The position numbers and the translations under genes were made by a program. A stretch of 64,000 bases of DNA. It comes from Utricularia gibba (taxonomy: Eukaryota; Streptophyta; Magnoliopsida; Lamiales; Lentibulariaceae). The notes beneath the pieces were generated by a model. That model was not told where the DNA came from. It made no database searches and worked only from the letters and a program-made list of their open reading frames with translations. The first letter of the stretch is position 1. Each line of letters opens with the position of its first letter. Positions 24,961-44,957 of the stretch are shown here, piece by piece. The stretch covers positions 1,922,001-1,986,000 of the forward strand of contig NEEC01000011.1 in the NCBI GenBank assembly GCA_002189035.1, in the 5' to 3' direction.

Positions 24961-26694
24961 GGTGCGTGAAGAAAGGGAAAGGGAGAGTGTGTCTGCATTC
25001 ATGAAACGTGCATCTCTGGTAGCAGACGCAGAGGGAGACGAAGGCGGAGGAAAATCCCCCAAGAGCTATGGCTATGGGAGCGGGAGACAGCAAGCAACCA
25101 GATTGAAGAATGATAAGCAGATTCACAGGGGCAATGGAAAAAGGAAAGAAAAGTGGCGTTCAAGAGATAGATACATATGCTAAGAGGGAGGGGGCGAGTA
25201 GGGTGATAACTTAGGCGTGAATTATTGAGGGAAGGGGTAAAAGGAGTTGTAGCATGAGGAGGAGGATGAGGATGATCACCACGACGAGAATTCAGAGCTC
25301 AGAGATTTTTAGAACGACTTGTCTCCTGTCTTGACATGACATTTCCTATTAATTAATTAACTCTGTTTTTTCCCTTTTTTCTTAAATAAATAAATAAATA
25401 ACAATGAGTACGGCGCCGCGGTTACCCGGAGGAATGTTTACGTGGCATTTTTTTGTTTTAATAATATTTATATATTAAATAACATATATTAAATCATATA
25501 TTTCATCATAATGAAATGATGTGTAACGTCGAGTATCATATATTTCGATAACTTTAAGATTTAATTATTACGAGAGTGTTATTTTATATGTTTGATAGAC
25601 GACTTTTGTTAACTCAAATGTCTAAAAAACGTCATTTGGATATTTTTGATTGACGAATTTAACTCATATGTTAATAATATTATATATTTTTTAATATACG
25701 AGTATTTTGAAAAGCTATTGTAAAATACTTGAAACTAGTTATTTCTAAACTCATATGTTATGTAATTTTTGTTAAACAAAGTTAAATTTAATAATAATTA
25801 AAGTATAACTATCTTGTTATTATTAATTACTATAATTTATTAATGCCTAAGGGACTTATGATAGTATATACATTGAATATAAATGGAAGAGAGAATGTGC
25901 TTAAATAATTAGATTTCATAATCTTGCATGAGATATTTTATAAAATTATGAGTATGGAGTGTATAAAGTAAACAATAATCGTATAATAAGAGGTTTGATC
26001 ATTATTTTAAAAATATTTATGATATATAATATAATATAATACATATGTGTCAATTAAACTTTCAATCATAATTAAATAATACTTATTTATTTAAATATAA
26101 ATAACTAAAATATATTATTGATTAAACTATCTTATTTAACACCTATTGCATCTTTTGCTTTCAAAAGAAGTTTTCCAATTCTCAATTTTATTTAAAAATA
26201 TTATAATTTAACGTCTTAATAATTTTTATAAAAATTTAATGTTTTAAAACAATATATATTTTTAAATTTATTATTTTTATGTAAATTAATTTTAATTATA
26301 TTTACTATTAAATAAATTAAAGTAATAACACCAAATGGGAAGGTTGGATTGGGGTTATATTTAAATAAAGACAGTCTATAAACACAGTAACACTAAGGGT
26401 GTCTGTTTGATTGAATCAACAACTTCTACTTAATTTATAAATAAAAATTATTGTATAAGTAGATATAAAATAAATAAAAGTAGTATATTTTAAGTTAAGT
26501 AAACTACTTATGTAAAATATTTAAAATTAAAATAAATTACAAATAAATAGAAACAAAAGTAGAAGTTAAATTTTAGAATAAATTTACGTATACTGTAAAA
26601 CATTTACTTTTATTTTTATTTTAAGTCAAATTATAAAATAAGTACTAAGCACTAATAATACACACCCAACTTGAGTGATGTCTGGTTCAAATGT
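24961..26694. other. AT-rich intergenic region
   Basis: LBD promoter followed by very AT-rich DNA from about 25340. A possible 271-bp MITE is suggested at 26397-26667, bounded by GGGTGTC and CACACCC ends, but the terminal repeats are short and no clean target duplication is visible. No gene seen. Confidence 0.45.
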
Positions 26695-28315
26695 CTAGCC
26701 CATGGAAGCAGGGGGATCAAGCAGATTTCTGATCATGTCAAAGACATTCTTCTGCAATGCAGCTTCTGGGAGGCGTTCGATGACCTCAGCGGCGAAGGAG
26801 AAAAGGAGGGCCTTTCTAGCGGCGGCGGCGTCGATCCCTCGTGCTCGGAGGTAGAACATCTGGTTGTCATCCAAGTCGCTGATGGCAGCTCCATGGGTGC
26901 ACTTCACATCGTCTGCAATGATTTGGAGATTGGGTTTCACGTTGACTGTAGCGCGAGGCTCTAGAAGGAGGCTCCTTGATAGTTGTCTGGCGTCTGTCTG
27001 CTGAGCATCTCTGCAACACACAAAGACAGTCATGAGAAAAGAGAGGGAGGGAAGGAGTTGTAGACATTAGTAGCATAAACCTGTTGACTTGGAAGTTGCC
27101 GTCGAAAACAGCTTGCCCTGAAGAATGTGCAACGATGCACTTGTGCAGTTGGGATGAGAAGCCTCGGGGGTGGTTCAGCACAACCTTGCTGTGCAGGTCT
27201 TGTAACTGATCACTGTTTGCTAGATGGAATGCTGATAGCTCTGTTTTGGTATCAGGTCCATTTTGATGCACATGAACATTATGTCTGCTCAATTTTGCAC
27301 CAGTGCTAACTTCCCCGAGTTCATACGTGCTGTTGGATCCCTGAAGAACCAACAATATGTTCAATGTAGGAGTTAATCCATGCTTCAAACTGGTCTGCAG
27401 CTGCAGTACTATTTCATGCAAATGAGAATAATCTACCTGGAAAATGGAAGTCCACTTCACATGAGCAGCAGCCATGGATTGTGTTTGGATGTAAGAATGT
27501 CTAACTTTTGCACCATCTCCGAGGACAATTTGCATAACAGCATTAGTCCAGTAGCAGAGCATATTTTCCATGCCCCCTTCTGCACAGTACTCCTCAACAA
27601 TACCAATCTCCCCACCTTTCTCCACTATAACCAGTACTCTTGGATTGGAAAGAGGTAGAGTTTTAGAAGCCTTTGCAGTTCCCTTCATTGCCACATACCT
27701 AAGATACAAAGGGTTTTCAACTTTACATCCCTCAGGGACGTATACTACGATCACATCAGGAGCACCCACACCGTTGAGTGACCAAAACAGATCCCCATTG
27801 AAACTAGGAATATAACTGGACACCCTTTTCATTATATCCTCCAAATTCAATCTTGACAAAGCTCCAACAAAAACCCCATCTGGAAGTTCTGATAAACTTG
27901 ATAAAGAGTCTACGAGATAGCCATCAACTATTACAATACTGTGTAAGAGAGAATCCCCAGTAATCCCCAGAGAAGGTATGGATGAAATCAGCGATGAGGA
28001 TGTTATGGGTTGAACATCTGAATTCTTGATGAAAGAAGTATCTGTAAATCTAAAAAGCTCATCTTTTCTCGTAGGCCAATGCGTGGATAGAAGGGATTGC
28101 GAAGATACATCCCTTAGCTTCTGCAGAAGGGGAGGGGAGGAGGTGGAGGCAACGGATTCTTCCAAAGTCTCGGCAAGCTGTAAGACAAATGGGTCTGAGA
28201 GAACTGCAGATGTTAAGGGCTGAGCACGGATCCTTCTTCTGGTGGTCGGTGGTGAGCGGCTGTCATGTCTACACAGTTTTGGGAGAAAAGAGATTGAAGC
28301 AGTGATAGTGGCCAT
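26695..28315 (-). CDS. ABCI7: Plastid Fe-S assembly scaffold subunit SufD (ABCI7)
   Basis: Three exons, 28315-27437, 27340-27081 and 27010-26695, give 484 aa. SufD partners SufB and the SufC ATPase in the stromal SUF complex that builds iron-sulfur clusters. The N terminus (MATITASISFLPKLCRHDSR) is a plausible transit peptide. Family landmarks are WPTRKDELFRFTD, GDLFWSLNGVGAPD, YVPEGCKVENPLYLRY, SNPRVLVIVEKGGEIGIVEE, LSRHNVHVHQNGPDTKTELS and HSKVVLNHPRG. The core of the SufBD fold, KCIVAHSSGQAVFDGNFQVN, leads into QTDARQLSRSLLLEPRATVN and KPNLQIIADDVKCTHGAA. The intron at 27341-27436 is 96 bp, in frame and free of stops, so unspliced message would encode 32 extra residues; Arabidopsis SufD lacks them, so I treat it as an intron (GTAGAT...TTCAG). 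Confidence 0.95.
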
Positions 28316-28726
28316 TGGCTGCCAATTCCAAATCCTCCTGTGGATGCAATTCTACTTACCCCTGCATTATGAAATTATGTGCTATGGGTGAGCAATGACA
28401 AACAGATGAATCATACCATCAATTTAGAACAATCAAGAATACCAAAAGCTGGAAACTAAACGCAACAATCCAGAGACAAGCACAGCAGGACAGCTAAGGA
28501 AATCACCAATAGCGAAAATGATGCAAGATCACATTCAAGGACGTCAAGAACCACAAAGGAAGAATTGAAAAACAGAAACTAAGACCAAAGGTACTGGATT
28601 TCTTTTACTTATCACCTAACACCAACACTCCAACTCAAACCTCAGAAGTTCCCACTAAAAAATGAGAACCCACAAACCCCATCAGTAAGTTGTGACATTC
28701 AGATGCTAGAATGGCCTTCAAAACAG

Positions 28727-28927
28727 TCATCCAGAAATCATAACTTCCAGCAATAGTAACATAATTCCACAAAGAATTCCCACAATAATGAAGAATATGA
28801 TTGGTACTCCCAATACCTTAAAAAAACTCGCCCAAATGTAGTAGGGTCCTCCTCGACGACCTTGAGGTGGAAAATCAAGTTCGTCGGACTGTACAGGAAA
28901 GCATCAAGAAGACAATCGCGTGGCCAT
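28727..28927 (-). CDS. Candidate tiny single-pass membrane protein
   Basis: One frame reads SDELDFPPQGRRGGPYYIWA, then ASFFKVLGVPIIFFIIVGIL and a Leu-rich end before a stop at 28729. This is a short soluble head followed by a strong hydrophobic segment, as in a tail-anchored protein. A CTGTACAG acceptor-like site sits at 28889, so 28888-28727 may be a last exon of 53 codons. Alternatively translation could begin at ATG 28927 (MATRLSS), but a TGA at codon 8 interrupts that frame. Site II promoter motifs lie just upstream, supporting transcription from here. A rival 94-aa frame on the same strand from 29022 lacks any recognisable feature. I do not recognise the family. Confidence 0.4.
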
Positions 28928-28953
28928 CGTTCGATCTCTTCGACTATTTTCTC

Positions 28954-28998
28954 TATGGGCCGGGTACGTAAGCCCAACATGACATTTGGGCAGCCCAT
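28954..28998 (-). promoter_or_regulatory. Cluster of four site II (TGGGCY) motifs
   Basis: Four TGGGC(C/T)/GGCCCA-type motifs occur within 45 bp, at about 28955-28961, 28970-28976, 28985-28991 and 28992-28998. Such clusters mark plant promoters of ribosomal, mitochondrial and growth-linked genes. The position suits the candidate small gene at 28.7-28.9 kb, or a long leader of SufD, on the minus strand. Confidence 0.45.
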
Positions 28999-29305
28999 GC
29001 CTTTGCGTCTTATCCCAGACATCCTCTGGAATATATTTATTATTATTTTTTAGTTTAAACTGATTTGAATTTAATCTATTTTATAGTTTATTGTTCAAAT
29101 TAATTTAATTATGGTTTCCAAATTTTGATGCTAAAAAAGACAAGAAAATCTTAAAATTGGAATCTGAGAATCATTTTAAGAAAATTCACTTTCGTGGGTA
29201 GAATCGTTCTTACAAAATGATATGAGACAAAAAAAGGTGGGTGTTCACGCCATATATGCAAACCACAGCAAACGACACACGGAAGAATGGCCCAGAAGAC
29301 GGATC

Positions 29306-29593
29306 TCAACACGGCAAAGACGGCGCCGGAAGGTATTGGCGGTGGTGGCGAGCAGCGGAGGCGTGTTCTCTTTCCACCCGCCACCGCGCGTGGATGAAAT
29401 CGTCGACGGAGCAGGGGAGTCGGAGAGGGCCATCGGGGTTTCTGTACCCATAAACTTCACCGGCTTTTTCGAGTAGCTTCTGGAACAAGGGGTGGTAGAG
29501 ATGGGCGATGGGCATAGAGAACTTGCGAACTTCTTCATCCTCCAACCCCACGTGCACCCCCATCCACCCCTTCTTCATCTTCATCCTGTGCAT
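29306..29593 (-). CDS. SAUR-family auxin-responsive protein
   Basis: Single exon without introns, about 95 aa from MHRMKMKKGWMGVHVG. The SAUR core is clear: KGWMGVHVG, RKFSMPIAHLYHPLFQKLLE, AGEVYGYRNPDGPLRLPCSV and DDFIHARWRVERE. SAURs promote cell expansion, in many cases by inhibiting PP2C.D phosphatases and so activating plasma-membrane proton ATPases. I chose the first of three clustered ATGs just before the conserved block; an in-frame extension to 29737 would add a Ser-rich tract unlike SAURs and would place a TATA box inside the coding region. The short C-terminal tail after WRVERE is typical. Confidence 0.9.
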   Translation of the reverse strand: MHRMKMKKGWMGVHVGLEDEEVRKFSMPIAHLYHPLFQKLLEKAGEVYGYRNPDGPLRLPCSVDDFIHARWRVEREHASAARHHRQYLPAPSLPC

Positions 29594-29621
29594 CCTGTGT
29601 GTGTGTGCTTTTCTGACTGAC

Positions 29622-29645
29622 GAAGAAGAAGAAGAAGAAGAAGAA
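29622..29645. repeat. (GAA)n microsatellite
   Basis: Eight consecutive GAA units. On the minus strand this is a TTC tract in the leader of the SAUR gene, about 30-50 bp before its start codon. Confidence 0.9.
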
Positions 29646-29672
29646 TGGAGGTGCGCTGATGGCGAGTGGGGT

Positions 29673-29680
29673 TTTATAAA
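29673..29680 (-). promoter_or_regulatory. TATA box of the SAUR gene
   Basis: TTTATAAA on the minus strand, 80 bp upstream of the chosen SAUR start codon, which would give a leader of about 50 nt. Spacing and sequence are canonical. Confidence 0.5.
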
Positions 29681-29737
29681 GGAGGAATATTTACGTGTAA
29701 AGTGGGGAGGTGATCGTTCCATGAACACCATCTCCAT

Positions 29738-31276
29738 CTTTTCTTTTGCTTTGTTTTGGGTGTACGGAGTCCATCCATGAAAGTGAATCCAGGATGCAAA
29801 TAGATATACTTACTTTTGTCTACTTCTGCTCATACTCCTGAAGAAGAGAGACTGAATAGGCAGTTGCAGAAAAAAAAAGACTAGAAAACCAAAACAAACC
29901 AGACTTTATTTTTCACATTTTAAAACCAAAAAGATCAGACTTTTTGTTTTCACATATCATTTTGTGTCAGTGCATACCTTAAAGACAATCTATAAAAAAA
30001 AATGATCTATGGTGTAAAATGTTTGTCTCAATAATTAATAAATGAAATGAGAGTGATCATTTTTATAAATGAATCGAAAGAAATGACTCGGTAACGATTT
30101 TCATTTCAGTGACCATGTTTCCAAAATTGAACGTCTTGAGAATGTGTTTGATTCATGAGATTATGATTGGAAAATTTTAATGCGATTATTTAAATAAAAA
30201 AGAAGAAAATTACGTAAAATGAAACTCCCATTATGTTTTCAAATATACAATTTAATCCCCATGTTCAAAACCAAACAAAATCGATTTTTGTAATTTCAAT
30301 ATTTGATAAAATTGATCTTCATTATCAAATCCAAATTCCACATCTTCCCCATGGACTAATGTTGGCTGCCCACCCCTCACGCTCATCCACTATTCATGAG
30401 GTGAAATTTTTTTTGCGGTCAAAAGTGACAAATGTAAAACTAAAGGTAATATTTTGACAAACAAAAAGAACTTTTCATGCAAAAATACTCATAAAGAACC
30501 ACTCTTTTATGCATATAAAAAAATCCCTCTTAATCCCAAATTTATTTAAGATACCAGTTTATCTGTATTCCAAACCCTCCCAATTTCACCAACCAAAATG
30601 CTCCTCCACAGTCACAAGTTTACAACTACAGCCATCTACCTCTGAATATACAGAAGTGGATTTCCTTGAAAAAGAATCCAAGTTCACTTTAGACGTATTG
30701 GAGGACAAGGATAGACTTATCTGTAAGGAGGCATCAGCACACAATCATTGTCCATCATGCGATAATCTCCTCCTTGAAATGCGTGGGGATCAGGATAGAC
30801 AATGACTGAAAGAACGGAAAAAGGGGGGAGGGAATAAAAGGCAATAATGGGAGGGGGCGGTCCAGGCACAGCAAGTGCTTGCTTTTCTTTCCACGCGGCG
30901 GCACCGCCTCCCTCTTTGTGTTGCTGGGATCGGAGTGGAGGCCAACACATGGCAAATTGGCAACCACCCCGCCAGACCAGAGAGAGATAAATAAAGAATC
31001 GAAGGTGTTGAAACCATGTAGAGAATCAGGAACATGATTGTCACCCTATTTCTATTAAACTAGTAGCATCAAAAGCCACCCTAGCCATAAAGCATGTCTA
31101 AAACCGGATCTGTGCATAAATCCAACGTAATGGTAACTCAAAAATTCTGATTACCAAAGGGCGGGCAATGGTAATCGTGAGCATTGCACCGGTTCCCTGT
31201 GATGAAGAATAAGGAACATGATCATCGTCCCATTTCAGGAGAGAAGGGAGCGCAATAAAACTGTGTACCTCCGAAT
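29738..31276. other. Intergenic spacer
   Basis: SAUR upstream region, then AT-rich DNA, then the 3' flank of PWP1. A purine-rich stretch lies near 30810-30860. Short open frames show no family features. No gene seen. Confidence 0.55.
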
Positions 31277-34200
31277 TTAGGGAGCCGAGTGTGTATCCTG
31301 GTGGGCGAACTTCCCGTATCTTTTGGATAACTCATCATCACGTAACAAGTTCCACACCTGCAAAAGATCCATGATGGATGACTTGATGCTTTTAAAATAA
31401 CGTCTTGCAAAAGGATGCTCGTCTGCAGTTACGATTGCTGGGGATGCGGACTATCATTTACTCACCTGCAGCTTGCCTTTGGATCCTCCAATTGCCAATG
31501 TGAAAGGACTATCTTCCGAGAAGGAAATGGAAAACACCGCCCCCTGACAACATTCAATTTGCGAAATCAGGAATGACATAGAAAAAGCACCTAATTTTTC
31601 TGTGTCAGGGAATAAACATAGAGCTTGACATACAGCTTTAGGATTTTTGGAAGCAACACACGATGGCTCGCTTGTTATATCCCATAGCTTAACCTGTAGA
31701 AGGAGAAGCGAGCTTATCAGACAATATTTTTTCAATAGAAAAATAAAAAAAAGAGGCTTGATATTCAAATTGAGATAATGGAAAGGGTGGGAACCGTCTT
31801 ATCCATAGAACCAGTGGCTAGAAGCTGCAAAGATAAACAGACCCATCATTAGACATACGGAATGCAACACCTTAATATGTAGTAGCATGCAACAAGAAGT
31901 ATGTCTACATTTGGGGCAGATGTATTATAGGCAACGGCGGAAACAGCCTTATCATGTGCATGAAGAGTGAAAACCGGTCTACACTCTGACGACAAACTAG
32001 AACTAGCAGCACGGATATCAAACCCAACAACTGTTCCATTTTCAAGGCTGGCCTGAAACACAACAGAGCTGCTATTATTTGATGAATCTGTGAACTGCAG
32101 ATTAACATTCGTATTCTTGCTGTGCCACTGTATTAGATTGAATACTGAGAGCAGGGGATAACAAACCACAAAAGAGTGCTCTCTATGGGGATCCCAAGCC
32201 AAGCTTTCCACATCTGCTTCCACTGGCCACTTAAACCCAGTGTGTGATGGAGACTTGCCATCTCTCTGCAGAGGAAGAGGGTTTCTTCAATATAAAAGCA
32301 TTGAATAAACAGAAAAAAAAAACAGAATTGCATATTGAAACAGTGGTTAATGTCTGCATATCAATGGGATCACTAATCTCAGTACCATAGCAACAGTGCG
32401 ATCAAAGGATCCACTCAGCAGAACCTCAGGCGCAAATTGATTCCAAGTGACAGCTTGCACCTAACGACAACATCACATTAGCTTTCAGTGCTATCAAATG
32501 CTTCAACTGGTTAAGGATTCAGATGGAATGAAATTTTTCTGCGTGACAAAGCAGCACATAAGCATATGATAAGATAAACCATCAACAAACCTTGTCTGTA
32601 TGATGATCCAAGGTCATCTTACAGTCTTGAGTTGCCACATCCCATACCTTCACCAGCTTGTCTGCACTTGCACTAGCAAGTATGTTCCTATATAACATAT
32701 AAAAATGAACATTGAATCTAAGCAAAAAAATCCAGTGGCAGCTGGATTGCGTACAAGAAACTCAATCATACCTGTATTCTTTATTCCAAGCTAGTCCAAG
32801 AACTGCATCTCTGTGACTGCCATCTTTGTACTTGATCAATTTCTATTTCATTGAGAAAATTGACAAGTTGTTTAGATTTCCACTCAGCCACTGGCCAATT
32901 ATTAGTAAAACTTACAAAATTGGAGACGATGCTACAGAAGCTAACCTTTTTTTCTTTCTTCTTCCTCTTATGAATTCCACCAAGTGTAGCTGACGGTTTG
33001 ACTTCATCAATCTAGAATAATATTAAGAATGAAGAAATGACTACCACAGAAAAATGGATCATGCTCATCATGTAATAAGAGAATAGCATACCTTGTCAAG
33101 GTCCCATATTTCTATAACTGGCTCCATGGAGCCAATTGCGACGAAGTTACCTGTTGGCAAGAAAACATAACTTGAAAGTAAATTACTGATATTCACATGC
33201 TGATTAACAAAAACCCATATAAAAATTTGTCAATGAGTAAAAAAATAGAATAATAACGTAACAAGAGATCATTTATGACACTGACGGCACACAAAGTAAA
33301 TCATGTGAAAATGCCGATCTGGAGATCATGAGACTCGATCTGGCAGAACGAAATTGGTTCCTACATTCATAATAAAGCAAATGATGCTGATTACCTCTTT
33401 CGCCATCCTTGAGGGGGCAATCAAGCCAAGCCATGCACAGGGGAAATGCAGGGATAATAATGTCATGGTGCACATAAATATTTGATTCACCCTCAGTGGC
33501 ATCTTCCATTATCCAAACCTTATTTTCGAATTGCAGTTTGAAATGCAGTTTATCATTTATTTACAAAAAAAAAAGAAAATTTTAGATGATTCGAACAACA
33601 TACCTCAAGGTGGCTGACATCATCCTCATTTTGTGCACAGAGAATAACTGAGTCCTCTGATTTAATGACATCATCCTCTTCCTCTTCAGAGTCATCATCC
33701 TGCAAGAATTAAAATGAAGCATTTTTGCATGGTCAAGTTGCTCTAATAAAATCCAACACAAAAAAATATAAAACTTTGGGCAGACTCACGTTCTGACCCT
33801 TCAAATACGGGTCCATATCATTGCTTGGATAATATAAGTTTGAAAGCCCGGAGCCGAAAATCTCCACCCCTGATTTTGGTGAGAAGAATAAACTAAATAA
33901 CATAATGGTATCTGTGCCTTTTAAGGATACCATTACATTGAAAAACTGAAAATAATTTCAAAATATGGTTAACCAACAAAAACTACCATCATCGTCGTCA
34001 TCATAACACTCCAGCTGTAGCTCTTCCAGTGCATCAGTTACAATGTCCGTCTCATGTTTGAAGCCTTTAGATGCTTTTCCAAGAGCATCCGCCGCAGACA
34101 ATGCACGCTCAACTTCATTATCATGCTGGATCACATCAGAATTACTCATATTTTCATCATTATCCTCATTTTCACTCTCGTTACTGCATAAAAATGAGAA

Positions 34201-34419
34201 ACTCAATTTGTTAACTTGAAACAAACAAAAAGGTTCATGTTTTTCATGAGATATCTGATAAGCGGTTTTCGTTTTAAAAGAGTTCATCAATAATTCTCAC
34301 TGTGTTTGCAGAAGACCATGCTTAATGAGCTCCTCAATTTCTTCAATTGAAGGAGGATCTGCTGTAGATGGTTTAGACTTGAAAACCCCCTTGCGAACCC
34401 AAGAAATTGCAGATATCAT
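31277..34419 (-). CDS. PWP1: Periodic tryptophan protein 1 homologue (PWP1), WD40 ribosome-biogenesis factor
   Basis: Sixteen exons, 1476 nt, 491 aa, all phases consistent: 34419-34301, 34183-33987, 33869-33790, 33699-33604, 33518-33395, 33150-33092, 33011-32946, 32842-32772, 32687-32591, 32460-32386, 32265-32167, 32052-31909, 31824-31795, 31693-31634, 31543-31466 and 31357-31277. It starts MISAISWVRKGVFKSKPSTA, followed by acidic tracts (SENEDNDENMS; DDDSEEEEDD) and the family block SNLYYPSNDMDPYLKG. WD40 blades include AVLGLAWNKEYRNILASASA with KVWD, VQAVTWNQFAPEVLLSGSFD, DVESLAWDPHREHSFVV, VGFDIRAAS, LLATGSMDK with KLWD, and GAVFSISFSEDSPFTLAIGG. A Lys-rich insertion (HKRKKKEKKK) is a likely nucleolar signal. 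PWP1 acts in nuclear pre-rRNA processing and large-subunit maturation in other eukaryotes. The gene is complete. Confidence 0.96.
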
Positions 34420-36266
34420 TTTTGAAATTTTATGAATCTGGGAAAATCAAAAGTTGGCAAAGGTTATGACATTCCAAAACAACTAGGCGTTTCTAGAAAA
34501 AAAAAAATTCATGGACGGCAAGAATACAATCATGAACTTAGCTGAGAAATTTAAAAACTCATTACCTGTTTAGAGACTCTAAAACGAGTGAGAAAGAAAA
34601 AAAAAGATAACTATTTTGTTAGTTGGACCATCATCCAATTAATAACACCGAACAGGTAAGCATAAGAGATGTTACTCAAAACGCGGAGAGTGACTTGATA
34701 ATGGGGAAGCTTATAAATCCAAAACATACAAAATAACTGTCCGAGAAAAGATGTACACATACAGCTCTGAAATTGTGTTTCTATACTAGTTGTGCCCACA
34801 GTCGCAAAAAAGTAACCCTCTTCAACTTAGAACCATCACCATTCTCATTCATCCTACTTCACTTTCTAGAAAATAAATGCAAGAAAAGTGAATTGCAGTA
34901 CTGAATAATGAAATCAACCGGCATCTACACTACCTATAACGTTTCATTTTCAAAAAAAAAAAACTTCGGTGATACTACAAATTGACCCATCATATAAGAA
35001 GATTTCCCTGACACAGGGAGAGAAGCATTACAGGCATTCCAGTATCTGATGAATTAATTCAATCGCACAACCACTCCATGACACACGATCGGTACCTGCG
35101 CAACGCGGCGTCGAAAAGACAAGTGGAAGGGACCTGCTGAACACGGCGGAGACGAGACAGGTGCAACGGAAGTGGAGATCAAACACCCTAACAACGGGCA
35201 AGCGAAGGTGACTGACGCTCCCGGGCTAGGTTTTTTAATTGGGTGGGTAATGATCAATGAATTTTATATCAAATTGGGCCTCCAAATCGATAATATATTT
35301 TATTTAAATATTCGTTGGGGCATTAAAAATGTAAATATTCATTTTCTAAAAAAATGTTTTCGATATTGTTATCAAATTAATGATTTTTATATCTCAACTT
35401 CTTGTTTCTTAATAAATATTTTCAAAAGAATTAAAGTCAAATAATATTTTTATTATAAATATATCTTAATTTCAAAATATTACTATTATCAATTTATTTA
35501 TATCATTGTAATTTTGAAAAGGCAAGGTGCTCACTATTCTATCAAAATCCGACATTGTACATCATTTTATCTTATTTGCGTATTATGGAAACCGAAAATA
35601 AATAATTCGATATATCACATGAGCTTTCTGTATTTTTGTATGGTTTTTTTGAAAATTATAAGAATACGATTATGAGATTGTGTCCTATAATAATATTTTA
35701 AAAAATAGATAAAATTATTTAGAAAGATGTGAAATTCAAGTCTAAACTAATCGCAACACGTTCATTTGAACATAATTTTCCTTATGAAGAAGCATAACTT
35801 TCAAAAATCCCAACTAAATAAAATAATTCATTATATTGTAATACTTCGTATGAAAGTAGAAATTAATGATAATATTTCAAATTTTCACGCTCCAAAAAGT
35901 GAATTTAATTATATCGAGGGAAAATTTTAAAAAATAAAAAATGAGAAATGAGAAATATTCGTTTTGAAAATAAAAAATAAAAAAATGGTTTGGCGTCAGT
36001 CATCTGTTCCTCTACAGCTACGAAACTCGACGGCGGAGACTTTGAAATAAAGTATATTTCCCACCAGGCCTCGGGCACGTTAGCCTCGGCACCGCCTCCT
36101 TCCACCAAACGCCCCGACAACTGAAATCGGAGGCGCCAGATCGATATTCTTTGGTTTCCTACTTAAAATCTGCAGTCCGGGGCGTGGATTAGGGGTTGCT
36201 TAATTCTCGATCTCAGGGTTTTGGATTGATCAGCCGTCGTTTGAGTGATGAGGGCATGAATTGACC
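34420..36266. other. Divergent spacer between PWP1 and PI4Kbeta
   Basis: About 1.85 kb separating two outward-facing genes. It holds the promoters and leaders of both. The centre (35.3-35.95 kb) is very AT-rich, while the edges near 35.05-35.25 and 36.0-36.26 kb are GC-richer, suggesting two separate promoters with non-coding first exons rather than one shared core. No coding exon seen. Confidence 0.55.
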
Positions 36267-43389
<7,123 letters not shown>

Positions 43390-44957
43390 TGCATCTCCTA
43401 ATGCATCTACCTATCTCTCTGCCTCAAGGGCAGCAATCACCATGCGTGATCGCTGGTGTCACTGAAAAAATAGATGACAGTTCTCAAAACACTTGTACAG
43501 ATTGATTGATTCAAGAGATGGTTCATGCCGAGAGCAACAGATTGTGACTGCCACAGAAGGGATAGAGAAAAATTGACGTTCCTCTATGCCATCTCAAAGG
43601 TTTTCCATCTGAATGCAGATTATGTTCTAATCTCTGCCTCGGTGATGTTCATGTCACAGCATCTTTTTAGATGCTTGTTTGTGCTATAGAGAGATGCGCA
43701 AGATGCATCAATGTTGTGTCATGCAGCCACAGGCTTCTAGTTGCACTATTCATAACATGTTTGTTCAAGCACAAATGACTTGACATTTTCCCGTGCAATT
43801 ACACTATAGTCTGGCTTTTCAGTGGAAGCAAGCATGTTTGTTTCTTTTCTAGCTTAAGCATAGAATAGGGAGTAAGCACAAGGAGATGTTATGCCCCTTA
43901 AAATAATGGTTCTTACAACTAGTGAACAGAATTCTCTAGGACGAACCCGTGGATGTATGATGGAGAGCAAACCCCTCAGATGGTGTCCGGATATACTACT
44001 CAGGTCAGCACTCAGCACTAGATTCTGGTATGTGATGGTGGTGCAAAACTCTCATTGTAGCCTTCTCAGTTCCTCGGTGATGGGGTGTGGAAGTTCTCAT
44101 GACCTAAGAAACCGTTCTGACAGACCATAGAAATTAGATTAATTTATGAATCTGATCGTATTTAATATTAATTTTTTGTTGTAGTGTAAAAAAAAGTGAG
44201 GATGATTGAATTTGTATACTAAAAGATGAGAGGATATTCTATTAAGCATATCATCTCTTATATGAATGAAGAGATTGGGGTATTTAGAAAAATGACTACC
44301 TCATGAGAAAACGTTTGTATCCCATGGTCTCTCCATGTTTCATTATGACTCTCATGCAGAATATGCTTTCCAGAGAGGAAAACATGTGCTCATATGGGAT
44401 GGCGTGCGGCTGCAGCAGGCTGTTGTGTTGTATGTTGGCTGCGGTGGACACTTAAATGGTCCTTCGAATCTCTTTTGGAGATGTCATAATGCACATCCAG
44501 GTAGTGCTTTGCAGCTGACAGCAATTAGTGGAGCTGATGGACTATTTCAACTTAGTATTGTGGTGCTTCGATGGTATGCCATGATGAATGTTCATTTGCT
44601 CCTTGCTTCAAACTTCCAAGATGAATGTTCATTTTGCGAAAATCCCAAATGAGTTTGGGACCAAGGTAAGCAATCCAGGGAAGAAAAAGCACCAGGTGAA
44701 CCCCCAAATGTGGTGAAAATCAGGCACTTCTAACTGTTCTTGCATTTCGTGTAATATATGGACTTGAAGAGTTAAGCTATGCTGTCGGTGCACCATCTTA
44801 AGAGCTCTACTGTAGGACATCTCGGTGGCCTGGCACAGCCCACAAGCATCCATCTTCTGAACAGTTAGTGGAAACACAATAATGGAGATGATAATTCTGC
44901 ATAAAAAGGCATCTGGTGGTAAATGAACTCAACTCTAAAGCAGGGAGCGAGGAATCC
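43390..44957. other. Intergenic spacer
   Basis: PI4Kbeta 3' UTR followed by DNA with short open frames only (for example 43891-44130 and 44335-44652 on the plus strand) that show no domain or splice pattern. No gene supported. Confidence 0.5.

Noticed and set aside
26397-26667. Full MITE with GGGTGT ends
   Set aside because: Only about seven bases of inverted repeat and no clean target duplication; kept as a remark in the spacer description.
44335-44652. 105-codon plus-strand open frame
   Set aside because: No motif or conserved pattern, and flanked by non-coding DNA; could be chance.
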